64,000 bases of DNA. Origin: Nematocida ironsii (lineage: Eukaryota > Microsporidia). Below, in pieces: positions 55,026 through 63,634 of this stretch. The notes below the pieces were generated by a model, which was not told the origin of the DNA, did no database searches, and was given only the letters and a program-made list of their open reading frames with translations. The stretch's first letter is position 1. Every line of letters begins with the position of its first letter. The stretch lies in assembly GCA_001642415.1 (NCBI GenBank), contig LTDK01000174.1, positions 1 to 64,000 on the forward strand, given 5' to 3'. The translations under genes were made by a program, and so were the position numbers.

Positions 55026-56138
55026 CTATCTGCGCTGGGATAGAGCCTTTCTGCACCACTGCACTTTGTCTTGATAGAAGTCATTTAGTGACTTCGCACA
55101 CTTTGCATACTGCGACCCAGGCGGATTGTACGCATAGCAGTTGCTTATTATTAGCTGGACATCCGAGTCCATTTCATCAAATGACTTATACTGATCTGCC
55201 TCAATCTTGCTCTGTATTGTTTGTAGGTCCATTGGGTGCTTTATAACCGTGCAGTAGTCCTGTACATCATTTAAGTTAACAGGCTCAAGGAACGGCCATG
55301 CTGTATTGTGCTTTCGGAGCTCATAGCACAGATATAGCAAAAGCTCTTTTAAGCTTCCCTTGCACTCCAGTGACCTTTCTATCTTCTTTGTAAACCCTGC
55401 CGCAACCAACCCTGGTATATCCTTTATATCAGTAATCTCGCTTGGCATTTCATACTCTATCTGCATATTTGGATACTTCTGCTTTACAATCTCCTGCAAC
55501 TTTTCTCTTCTGGATAGAAGCATTGTGTACATATCGCTTTGTGTTATTTCTGGAAGGATCTTTCCCTGCATTAGAGTACCTCCCTCATAATCCTTTATTC
55601 TTCCCTTCCAGTTAATAAACGTAATAGCCTTTGTGAATCCTTGCTTCTTAAAGTATCCTATTGCATAGTTATCAGCATAGGTCAGCAGATATATCGGCCC
55701 ATTAAATGTCTCATTTGCCTTGTGCGCAATTTCTTTAAAATCAGAAAGAACTGTTTTTTTCAGCATTGTCATCATAAACTCTCCATATCCTTTGATCTGC
55801 GAATCGCTGTTTACTGCACAGAAAACTATTTCTGCAAAAGACTCATCATAGAACAGCCTGTAGCAAATTCCCCCAACAACTTTATTTTCTTTTTTGTCAA
55901 TCATTGCCATTGACCGATGCTTCATGTCAAACAAAAGACGAGTAACATATTCCTTTGGCATATTAGGCAGCTGTTTTTGGAATATTGCACGCAGCTCTAA
56001 GAGCACGCGCATGGAGGGCATATAGTCTTTGTCCTCTGTAGATACCACCACAATTTCTAGGGCTCCATTCTTTACCAGATCCATTAGAAATCGGTTTCTC
56101 TCTACTTTTTGCTCTGCTTCTTTTGGTAGTCCAAACAT
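55026..56138 (-). CDS. GCN5: Gcn5 histone acetyltransferase with bromodomain
   Basis: 370 residues, full domain order. The GNAT domain is at about 50-170: L-P-N-M-P-K-E-Y-V-T-R-L-L, the catalytic Glu in F-A-E-I-V-F-C-A-V (about 128), and acetyl-CoA loop Q-I-K-G-Y-G-E-F-M-M. The bromodomain is at about 262-365: W-P-F-L-E-P-V, D-Y-C-T-V-I-K-H-P-M-D-L, and the acetyl-lysine Asn in N-C-Y-A-Y-N-P-P-G-S. It acetylates histone H3 within SAGA/ADA-type complexes. Shorter than yeast Gcn5 (439) at the N-terminus. Confidence 0.97.
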   Translation of the reverse strand: MFGLPKEAEQKVERNRFLMDLVKNGALEIVVVSTEDKDYMPSMRVLLELRAIFQKQLPNMPKEYVTRLLFDMKHRSMAMIDKKENKVVGGICYRLFYDESFAEIVFCAVNSDSQIKGYGEFMMTMLKKTVLSDFKEIAHKANETFNGPIYLLTYADNYAIGYFKKQGFTKAITFINWKGRIKDYEGGTLMQGKILPEITQSDMYTMLLSRREKLQEIVKQKYPNMQIEYEMPSEITDIKDIPGLVAAGFTKKIERSLECKGSLKELLLYLCYELRKHNTAWPFLEPVNLNDVQDYCTVIKHPMDLQTIQSKIEADQYKSFDEMDSDVQLIISNCYAYNPPGSQYAKCAKSLNDFYQDKVQWCRKALSQRR

Positions 56139-56599
56139 GCTTTACTTTCTACACAGCAAGAATGAAATTTATAAATTTTTATACACTTCGATTATTCCTC
56201 TGCAGCACTACTTATACTTACACACTAGAAAATACAGTTGCTCTGCCTATATACACATTTAACCGATCAATAATAATGGATATTTTTGAGCATATGCCCT
56301 CTGTTTAACAGTATGCACATTTGGCTGTTGATTTTGTATAAAATAGGTATATTTATCTTATATGTTTACTAATACACTGTTTGTGCCTTTTTGTGGTGTA
56401 TCCCTGCCTGGTGAAGTTATTTGCACTCTTGTTCCTTCTATAATTACCCTATGAATAATAAATTTTTGATATAATCTGAAATATAAAGTTTATTTATTGC
56501 TCATATTGCGTGTTGTGTTACAATGCAATGTTATACCTACATTCTATTATAATTATGTATTCTTGTTCTACACTTTGCTTTAATCTATAGATATGCGCT
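56139..56599. other. intergenic, nothing recognised
   Basis: 461 bp AT-rich spacer; short open frames only. Confidence 0.45.
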
Positions 56600-57223
56600 T
56601 TATTTACTGTAGCTTCTATCCTTTCTTAATTTTTTTTCTATTTCTACTAAAAGTCTCTTTGATTCATCTATTCCATTTGATGACGCACTTCTGCTTGCCA
56701 TCTCCAGTGCCTCCCTAGCAAATTTATATGCCAAACCTGGCTGCCGCGTTGAAATAAAATACCTTGCTAGGTTGCACTCCATTTTATAGAACTGCGATGG
56801 CTTTAAGTTAGATATATATGTATTTGATTCTAAGAAAACATTGTCTATGTCTTTTTCTTTTATATAATTATGCTTTCTCTGGCTCTTTTTAAGCATAGCC
56901 CGCATTTGAGATGTACTCTTTCCTTCTGCCAGAATTCTGGACTCTTTATACCCCTGCAAAAGCTCTTTCATCGATGCACCTTGAAGCCTTGCTCTTATGC
57001 ATATATTTGCCAGCGACATAAGAATTCCTGCATCGCCCACTGCATCTTCTCTCTTTTTATATGCATACATGCAGAACTTGTTAAAAGTGTCAAGTTCCGC
57101 AAATATGGTACTGTATGGAACTGCATGCTTTGGTATAACATAGACCCGGTTTGATGCATCCTGGTATACATCCTCTCCTATTTTGTTGTCAATATACCAC
57201 AGGCTCTCCACAACAAACTCCAT
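56600..57223 (-). CDS. unknown helical, possibly TPR-like protein
   Basis: 207 residues. The segment A-R-Y-F-I-S-T-R-Q-P-G-L-A-Y-K-F-A-R-E-A-L (about 158-178) reads like one tetratricopeptide helix pair. Upstream I-L-M-S-L-A-N-I-C-I-R-A-R-L (about 67-80) is another helix of similar style. The N-terminus M-E-F-V-V-E-S-L-W-Y-I-D begins a folded region with no signal peptide. It could be a subunit of a larger complex. No family assigned. Divergent from the PP2A B subunit gene with 33 bp between start codons. Confidence 0.78.
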   Translation of the reverse strand: MEFVVESLWYIDNKIGEDVYQDASNRVYVIPKHAVPYSTIFAELDTFNKFCMYAYKKREDAVGDAGILMSLANICIRARLQGASMKELLQGYKESRILAEGKSTSQMRAMLKKSQRKHNYIKEKDIDNVFLESNTYISNLKPSQFYKMECNLARYFISTRQPGLAYKFAREALEMASRSASSNGIDESKRLLVEIEKKLRKDRSYSK

Positions 57224-57256
57224 ATTTACTTGAAACCCACAAAATAATTTTACTAT

Positions 57257-58471
57257 ATGTTATCCAATTGGAAGTGCAGACAGACCATTACAGCCGCGCC
57301 AATGGACTGCTACAAGTCTAGTGTTATCTCGGATGACACCCTTGTTCTGGGAAGAAATAAGGGGTTTGTCGAGGTATATAAAATAGGGCCAAGCCTTAAA
57401 AAGAGAATAGAATATAAAAGTCACTCCTCCTGCTTTGACTATCTAAGAAGCACTGAAATTTCAGAGTCTGTGGATAATATAAATCTAGTGCCCTCTGGGA
57501 CTAAGGAGATTCTAGTGCTTAGTGGAAACCAGAAGAATATAAAGCTTTGGAATATATATTCCTCGTATATAAAAACAGAAACACCACCACATATTGTAGA
57601 ATGCTGCTCAGACTCCTCTTTTTCCTGTGAAAACACGGAAGAGGCTTCTTCTATTGAAACCCGGTCTCCCTCAGATCGCATAAAGATGATCTTTTCTGGG
57701 GAAACAAAGAAAAAGGCACGAGTCAAGCTAGAAAAAGAGTACTCTCCAGAAAACATCTATAATATACACAGTCTATCGGTTTCTAACACAGGAGAAACTA
57801 TTCTTATGTCAGACGAGCTTACTATTACCTTTTTAAATGCAAAGCTGGGAGACCCATGGACTGCGCTTAATCTAAAACCAACCAAAAACGAAGAACTGTC
57901 TAAGGTCATCACCACTGCTCGATTTCTAGAAAACTCCAATAACATGTTCATATACGGCACAGCTGGTGGGTCAATGTTTTTACACGACTTGCGAGAATGC
58001 TCGCGTGGTGAAAGTGTTCTAACTGTGAATTCTCCCAAGCGCACAGATTTCTACAATGAGGTTGTACAGCCGGTCGCTGATATTCAGTTTGTTTCTGACA
58101 ATATCATTGCTAGCCGTGACCTGCAGTATGTGGTGACGACTGACATTCGTTATCCAAAAAATGTTCTTATGGAATATGACATATACCCGCTTGTTCGTAA
58201 GAATATTAGCGATCTGTATGACTCTGATGAAATATTCTCTAAGTTTAAAATGGCTGTTTCTGGCAACAAGATATACACCGGCTCATTCAACACTGTTCTG
58301 GCTGAGATAGATACTAAAACAACCTCCTTAAACAGAACTTTCCTGGAAACCGACCTTGAGTCTGCTACAAGAATTATAGAAGACAAGAAAATTGCCTGCA
58401 TCTCTATAAAAGATGACTGCATGGTGACTGCGCATGGCAACCAGTGCTATATATTCAGATCAACCGTATAA
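57257..58471 (+). CDS. CDC55: PP2A regulatory subunit B (B55/Cdc55)
   Basis: 404 residues, a WD40 propeller of the B55 family. Matches in order: E-Y-K-S-H-S-S-C-F-D-Y-L-R-S-T-E-I (about 53; family K-S-x-x-x-E-F-D-Y-L-K-S-L-E-I), I-K-L-W, N-I-H-S-L-S-V-S (family H-I-N-S-I-S-x-N), D-E-L-T-I-T, N-L-K-P-T-K-N-E-E-L-S-K-V-I-T-T-A (family D-I-K-P-x-N-M-E-E-L-T-E-V-I-T-A-A), D-L-R-E, and I-A-S-R-D-L with T-G-S-F-N-T. It directs the PP2A phosphatase to substrates during mitotic exit and cell growth. Shorter than yeast Cdc55 (526). Confidence 0.95.
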   Translation: MLSNWKCRQTITAAPMDCYKSSVISDDTLVLGRNKGFVEVYKIGPSLKKRIEYKSHSSCFDYLRSTEISESVDNINLVPSGTKEILVLSGNQKNIKLWNIYSSYIKTETPPHIVECCSDSSFSCENTEEASSIETRSPSDRIKMIFSGETKKKARVKLEKEYSPENIYNIHSLSVSNTGETILMSDELTITFLNAKLGDPWTALNLKPTKNEELSKVITTARFLENSNNMFIYGTAGGSMFLHDLRECSRGESVLTVNSPKRTDFYNEVVQPVADIQFVSDNIIASRDLQYVVTTDIRYPKNVLMEYDIYPLVRKNISDLYDSDEIFSKFKMAVSGNKIYTGSFNTVLAEIDTKTTSLNRTFLETDLESATRIIEDKKIACISIKDDCMVTAHGNQCYIFRSTV

Positions 58472-58592
58472 ATAGGTAAAACATTTCCATTCGTGGTATG
58501 GATTTAATAAATAGTTGATTTTTCGGGGGCATCCAGTTATAATATTCTAGTCTATTTCTTAGCTGTCTATGACTAATTTGTCTGTTTAATTT

Positions 58593-59309
58593 TTATATCC
58601 ATCTAAGGTATTTGATAAGTAATATTCCAAACAGCACACCAAATACCAGTAAAATTGTTCTTCTTTTTTTGTTTACATTATCTAATGCTCCTCTAAGCTC
58701 ATATGATCCACCCCGCAGATTAGACTTTGCCTTGGTAAATAATCCGTCAATTAAGTCTACTTTTTCTCCTTGTAGTGAAATGTGCATGGATACTTCTGTC
58801 ACCATCTGCCCTAGCTCGTTTATGTGCTGCTCTAGCGACTCAAACTCTCTCCTTCTAATGCTGCTCATCTCTTCTCTTTGTATTTCTCTCTGCACATAGC
58901 CTGTTTCCTGTTGCATACCTGGCATCTGCGGTCGAGCTCTTCTCTGCTCTTCCTGGTATAGAGCGGCATTTTTCCTCTGCTCATTTTCTTTGTGCTTCTT
59001 TAGAATGCCCCGAAGCCTTAGCACAAATCCTGTGTGCTTATGTTTTAGTGCCATTTCTACTGACTTAGATATTTCTTCTGCGCCGCTTTCTTCTGTGGAC
59101 TGCTCAAAAAGAAATTCTAATAGTCTTTCAATGTTACTGATTTCATCTGGACTTATCTTCCTTCTCTGTGCTACTGCGCTTTCTAATTCTTCCAGACCCG
59201 CGCTTATGTCTTGTATTATTGTAATCGATGGGTGTGCAGGTCGTGCCACCCTGCTCTGCATAATATTTGTAGTTGTTATAAGCGATCTGAATTCTCTTGT
59301 TCTGTCCAT
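58593..59309 (-). CDS. SED5: Sed5/syntaxin-5-like Qa-SNARE
   Basis: 238 residues. It starts M-D-R-T-R-E-F, the short N-peptide (D-R-T-x-E-F) by which Sed5 and syntaxin 5 bind Sly1. A reduced helical domain covers about 30-110. A Qa-SNARE helix covers about 147-205 with the zero-layer Gln at 180 (I-S-L-Q-G-E-K-V-D). A C-terminal membrane anchor covers about 219-234. It should drive fusion of ER-derived vesicles with the Golgi. Shorter than yeast Sed5 (340) in the linker. The zero-layer residue and the anchor are intact. Confidence 0.9.
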   Translation of the reverse strand: MDRTREFRSLITTTNIMQSRVARPAHPSITIIQDISAGLEELESAVAQRRKISPDEISNIERLLEFLFEQSTEESGAEEISKSVEMALKHKHTGFVLRLRGILKKHKENEQRKNAALYQEEQRRARPQMPGMQQETGYVQREIQREEMSSIRRREFESLEQHINELGQMVTEVSMHISLQGEKVDLIDGLFTKAKSNLRGGSYELRGALDNVNKKRRTILLVFGVLFGILLIKYLRWI

Positions 59310-59578
59310 AAAAAGTTTATATTCTTTACCCCTATAAATTTAAATAAAACATATATTAAATCCGCACTTTCTTTTCCTTAGCATTTCTTTAATTCTTTGT
59401 TATATTACTCTAATAAATATTCTTTCTTTTCTTATTATTTTCAGATATGCCCATCCTCATCTGCATTTTATGTGCATGCCTATTATTGGCATATAATGTA
59501 TGTGTTATATTCACTTCCTAACAGCCTGTATATATGATACCCTGAAAATACTCCGTGTAAGCATAAACAAAACAAAGC

Positions 59579-60229
59579 ATGCGCAAAGAGTATACCACCT
59601 ATAAAGAAATAGTAGAATTTTATGTGAAAAAGATCAATATACAGAACAGTGTGGTAGGCATTGGCAGTGGAAGAACTGCCACTCTATTGTTGAATGAGTG
59701 TATCAATGCAAACATATCAGGAAAAGAAACAATATTTACTGCCACAAGCACAGAAACAGAAGTAGCTCTTGCCTCACATGAAAGAATTGCTGCCAGCATG
59801 CAAGGCATAGACAAAATAGATTTATACTTTGATGGCGCAGATTATGTAGATTCAAATGGGTGGATAATCAAAGGCTACGGTGGAGCAATCTTTCTTGAAC
59901 GAATTGCTATGCATATTTCAGAGCTTTCAGTAATTGTAGTACCGCCGAGTAAATGTGTTCATGAGTTTACAAACCTTTATGTTCCAGTTGAAATTGTAAA
60001 GCCGTCCCTTTCACTTATAAAAAAACATTTTGACCTACATAGCTGTACGTATAATATCCGGTATGCTGGCAAAAACATATATACCACATACCTGGGCAAT
60101 ATAATACTAGATGTAATGTATAGCCCCACTTTATCTGATCTTCTTAAAGTTCCCGGAATCGTAGCACATGGTCTCATACCACCAAGTAGTCGCACAGAAA
60201 TTGTAATAGTTAAGAATCCTCTTTATTAA
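59579..60229 (+). CDS. RKI1: ribose-5-phosphate isomerase A
   Basis: 216 residues, near the bacterial RpiA length. The phosphate loop is V-G-I-G-S-G-R-T-A-T (26-35). The active-site segment is D-G-A-D-Y-V-D (85-91) followed by I-I-K-G-Y-G-G-A and L-E-R-I-A; Asp85, Asp88, the Lys and the Glu of the usual site are present. The normal D-G-A-D-E-V-D has Tyr for Glu at 89, and a P-P-S-K stands for A-D-x-S-K. It converts ribulose-5-phosphate to ribose-5-phosphate in the non-oxidative pentose pathway. The stop codon overlaps that of the opposite gene by four bases. Confidence 0.95.
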   Translation: MRKEYTTYKEIVEFYVKKINIQNSVVGIGSGRTATLLLNECINANISGKETIFTATSTETEVALASHERIAASMQGIDKIDLYFDGADYVDSNGWIIKGYGGAIFLERIAMHISELSVIVVPPSKCVHEFTNLYVPVEIVKPSLSLIKKHFDLHSCTYNIRYAGKNIYTTYLGNIILDVMYSPTLSDLLKVPGIVAHGLIPPSSRTEIVIVKNPLY

Positions 60230-60552
60230 CAGCAGGATATAGACCTATCCTTCTTCATTTTTTGTAGTATAATTCTACTTATAATAACAGAAAGCAGCAT
60301 TGTTATTAAGATAAATCCATTTCCTGTCATCATTGACATCATAAGAATCCATGAACAAATAAACTTAACCATATCAATAATGTATTTGTTATTTGTAATG
60401 TCCGTCACGTGATTTGTGGCTAGAACTGTACAAGCAATAAATATAACAAGAACAGGAAAGAAAGTCTTTGTAATGTACATCCCTGGTATGATATAATGGG
60501 ATACTTCTGCACTCCAATCAATACACATTTTCATTCCACATCCACTGCACAT
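60226..60552 (-). CDS. small multi-pass membrane protein, unknown
   Basis: 108 residues. The N-terminus M-C-S-G-C-G-M-K-M-C has four Cys in nine residues, like a small zinc or metal site. Two to three hydrophobic helices follow at about 30-48, 62-78 and 79-95, then a basic end with C-C. ATG start. It converges on the isomerase gene: their coding regions share four bases and the two TAA stops overlap as TTAA. No family recognised. Confidence 0.72.
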   Translation of the reverse strand: MCSGCGMKMCIDWSAEVSHYIIPGMYITKTFFPVLVIFIACTVLATNHVTDITNNKYIIDMVKFICSWILMMSMMTGNGFILITMLLSVIISRIILQKMKKDRSISCC

Positions 60553-61568
60553 ACTTTATTTAATTTTAAGCTTTACTTTATACCTTTGTGTTTTCTTGTT
60601 TTATTGCTTAAATCTGATTGTCCCTCTTCTTAAATGTAAACTGCTAGATTACATAATTACTTTGTCTTTATTGAATTTCAGAAACTTGTATACATTTTCT
60701 ATAACTATTATTTATGATTTTGGCAAGCATGCACATATTCCAAATAATGCATATACATATATTACTATCATGCTCATTGTTCTATCACTTTATACGAAGA
60801 AACACTACCCCAATGCGCATATGGTTTATGTATACATAGAGAGAATCATTCCTTAATACTAAATTATAAATCTCTAATTATATTCTCTCTTCATCTGTTA
60901 CTATATATTGTTTATTACTTTATTAATATTTCTGTTCATTTATAAAAATAAAATGTATATTCTTATATAAATTATATTACATTCAAGTACAAATTTATTT
61001 TTATAAGCAAGATAATAATAGAATAGAATTGGCTGCAATAATAAAATTATACTAATAGATTCATAAAACATTAGTATCGGAATGAAGAAAAATAAAATAG
61101 AAGCTTTTATACAACAATACAGTACAAATTTAAACTCTAGATAAGAATCTAACAAGAGACTATAATACATAAGATATAACCTGAAAATCAAATTAACAAG
61201 ATCTTAAATACAAAAGCATAAAAGCGGATGGATATAAATAAACATTACAACTATGTGTTATATCAATAAACTGCTATACTAAAAGAATTATATAACAATA
61301 CATACGATATCTAAGACTTTCTTATATATATTTAAAGAGACAATATGCTGTGATAGTATAATTAGTATTTACAATGATAGGCTTTGTACAATTCATACAC
61401 ATGACATATTAAAACTTACTTTACTACTTTTAATATTATGCCATGCTCTACCTAAACAGGACAAATTCTCATTTATATTGTATTTTATGTGAGTATGCGC
61501 GTCTTAATAGTCATATTTTACTTTTCTGTATTTTTGGGTTATTACTTGTAACTGCTAAAAATATTTTT
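60553..61568. other. gene-poor AT-rich stretch
   Basis: 1,016 bp. Two open frames here (60596-60856 plus, 60940-61191 minus) begin at TTG, are hydrophobic and AT-run in composition, and are not supported as genes. An ATG at 61443 would extend the Rpa12 frame with 42 hydrophobic residues but is not preferred. Confidence 0.5.
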
Positions 61569-61853
61569 ATGTTCTGCAGCTCGTGTGAAAAGTACTTAAA
61601 CGCATACTCAATGGTATGCAACTTCTGCAATAAAAAGAATACTCTTAAACTAGACTCAAAAAGAACATTAGAGAAGACATATGTCCAGAAAACAGTAAAA
61701 GAGAGACATAAAGGAGCAAAAATCAAAGAGGAGTGTCCAGAGTGTAAATCAGAATATTTGTACTATTATACCATGCAGTTAAGGTCAGCAGATGAAGGAC
61801 AGACGGTTTTCTATGAGTGTGATTGTGGATATAAAGCAAAACTCAATACATAA
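61569..61853 (+). CDS. RPA12: RNA polymerase I subunit Rpa12
   Basis: 94 residues from the ATG at 61569, chosen because the product then begins M-F-C-S-S-C, as Pol I/II/III zinc-ribbon subunits do. The N-terminal ribbon has Cys 3, 6, 17 and 20. The C-terminal TFIIS-like ribbon has Cys 56 and 59 and the catalytic loop R-S-A-D-E-G-Q (72-78), whose Asp-Glu pair promotes transcript cleavage. The conserved K-G-A-K-I-K-E-E-C-P-E-C lead-in points to Rpa12 rather than Rpb9 or Rpc11. The last pair is C84-x-C86 in place of C-x-x-C: one residue has been lost in the zinc ribbon. Shorter than yeast Rpa12 (125), with the linker cut down. Confidence 0.92.
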   Translation: MFCSSCEKYLNAYSMVCNFCNKKNTLKLDSKRTLEKTYVQKTVKERHKGAKIKEECPECKSEYLYYYTMQLRSADEGQTVFYECDCGYKAKLNT

Positions 61854-61890
61854 ACAATAAACTATAAAGTTTAGTAAAAAATATATTTAT

Positions 61891-63111
61891 ATGGAAGAAG
61901 ACAAAAGAGAAGAAGAAAGAGAGCAGATAACCACTGAAGAATCTTCAGACAAAGTCTCTACGGAAGAGCATCAAGAAACAAGCGAGCGCTCAGAAAATGA
62001 AGAAGTCAAATACTCTGATGAAAACCTGTCAGAGGGCAAAGATATGCAAACTGACAGAGTGAGTGATGCTAGAGAGGAAGAGATAACTTCACCCGGAGAG
62101 GAAACTGAGGGGCAGAGTGCAGGAAACAGCGCAGAGTATATTCAGTCTAGCAACGACACAGAAACAAAAGACCATTTAGACTCCCTTGATAAGGAAGAAT
62201 TCCAGTACTCCGATGAAAGAACAGCAAAGACAGAAGAAACTAATAGGAATGAAAGCCCATCAAGCTATTACTCTGACACAGAAAAGCAAGATACTGAAGA
62301 GGAATCGGCCAGAAATAGCCCTGAAGAAAAGTATTCTGACAAAACCGGAGTGTCAAACAGCGAAGATGATATTATTGAGTATAAAGAAACAACACTTCCA
62401 ACCAAGTCAGAAATAAATTCAAAGAGGCGTTTATCACAGGACAGCCATCCAGCAAAAATGACAAAAACTGACAGTACACCAGAAATAAACAAAGCCAACT
62501 TTAGCCAAGAAGAGAATATAGCTCTTTTGGAAGAAATTGACAAAAGCTGCATTCAAAAAACTGAAATGAGTAATAGAGGATGGAAGTACAATAATCGGCC
62601 ATTGTTGTGGAAGCCTACAATAGAAGCGTATGAGGATGATGTGGGTGTGATGGATGAAGAGGCTGTCATACACAACTTTCGGGCACATATAGAGTATCCA
62701 AGCATGTATAATGTAAGAAAGATAACAGCAGATCCATATTATACAAAAATAAGTGCTAGGAACAAAAAACCGCTTTCAAGGCACGCATTGCTAAAGGTTA
62801 AAGAAAGAATAGAAAACAACAAAATATTAGAGGTGCAAAGGTCTCTAAGAAGAAGAACTTTAGAAGAGAAAAATATGTTAAACAAAACCAGAAATCTTCA
62901 TGTGAAGTTAAAGCAAATGGGACATAAAACCGAAGCATCAAATATTTTTGCTCTTCTAACACAGGAGTATATATTCCAGAAGAAAGACATAGTACAGAGC
63001 ATGGAGAGCACACTTAATACCCTGTCATATATAAACAATCGATTGGTAGAGAACGAGCAGTACCTTTTAAAATGCCTGGATTTTGTCAATCAAAAAGTAA
63101 CAATTGAGTAA
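61891..63111 (+). CDS. acidic protein with YSD-type repeats, unknown
   Basis: 406 residues. Residues 1-190 are highly acidic and Ser/Thr/Glu-rich with four short repeats of the form K/Q/Y-Y-S-D-E/T/K (near 40, 105, 126 and 147), likely disordered and phosphorylated by acidic-directed kinases. A basic spot (K-R-R-L-S, about 178) follows. The C-terminal half (about 205-406) is folded: N-R-G-W-K-Y-N-N-R-P-L-L-W-K-P, then a long helical region rich in Arg/Lys and Leu (about 300-400). Likely nuclear from its composition. No family recognised. Starts 37 bp after the Rpa12 stop on the same strand. Confidence 0.8.
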   Translation: MEEDKREEEREQITTEESSDKVSTEEHQETSERSENEEVKYSDENLSEGKDMQTDRVSDAREEEITSPGEETEGQSAGNSAEYIQSSNDTETKDHLDSLDKEEFQYSDERTAKTEETNRNESPSSYYSDTEKQDTEEESARNSPEEKYSDKTGVSNSEDDIIEYKETTLPTKSEINSKRRLSQDSHPAKMTKTDSTPEINKANFSQEENIALLEEIDKSCIQKTEMSNRGWKYNNRPLLWKPTIEAYEDDVGVMDEEAVIHNFRAHIEYPSMYNVRKITADPYYTKISARNKKPLSRHALLKVKERIENNKILEVQRSLRRRTLEEKNMLNKTRNLHVKLKQMGHKTEASNIFALLTQEYIFQKKDIVQSMESTLNTLSYINNRLVENEQYLLKCLDFVNQKVTIE

Positions 63112-63634
63112 CAATACACCAAATACTGTAAACGTGCAAATTATTTTCAGATGTGGAGCAAATCTCTGGTGCTATGAAATCTTAGCTGTCTTAAGTACTT
63201 TATCCATGTAAATCTAAGAATAAAACGAATAATGCATACATTTCTTTAATTATTACATATAATATTAATACATAGTTCATATGCTATGTTTATATTACAT
63301 TAATTGTTGAACTTATTATTTGCTCCAAATATTTTTAAGCTCTCAAATATTGCATAAGAAGCTGTAGCATTTAAAACATAAATATAAGTATAATAAATGA
63401 GTTAGTTTGTTGAAGATCTAGCTCTCTCCTTACTTATATGCCTTTTTAGTTCGTTTGTTTAATTTGTCCCGGATTCATTACAAAAACTTCTAATAAGCAG
63501 AGCTAGAAAGTATATGCGCACTGTAAGCAATATTGGTCGCCTGGGTTATTGTCTTGGTTACCATGCATCCTGTATTGTAAAATAGCAGTAGAAAAAGGGT
63601 TACAATACAAATATGTTTTAAGAAAAATACTTTA
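63112..63634. other. intergenic / possible 3' end of retrotransposon
   Basis: 523 bp past the minus-strand retroelement fragment. If this is a long-terminal-repeat element its 3' repeat should lie here. A purine run on the minus strand (AAGGAGAGAG at about 63422-63431) could be a polypurine tract, but no LTR ends can be confirmed with only one end in the window. Confidence 0.35.

Noticed and set aside
60596..61191. Two hydrophobic open frames (60596-60856 plus, 60940-61191 minus)
   Set aside because: Both start at TTG and consist of AT-run residues (Ile, Tyr, Leu, Phe) with no domain; typical chance frames in AT-rich DNA.
63112..63634. Long terminal repeat left of the retrotransposon tail
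   Set aside because: The matching 5' LTR is outside the window and no TG...CA ends or target duplication can be confirmed.
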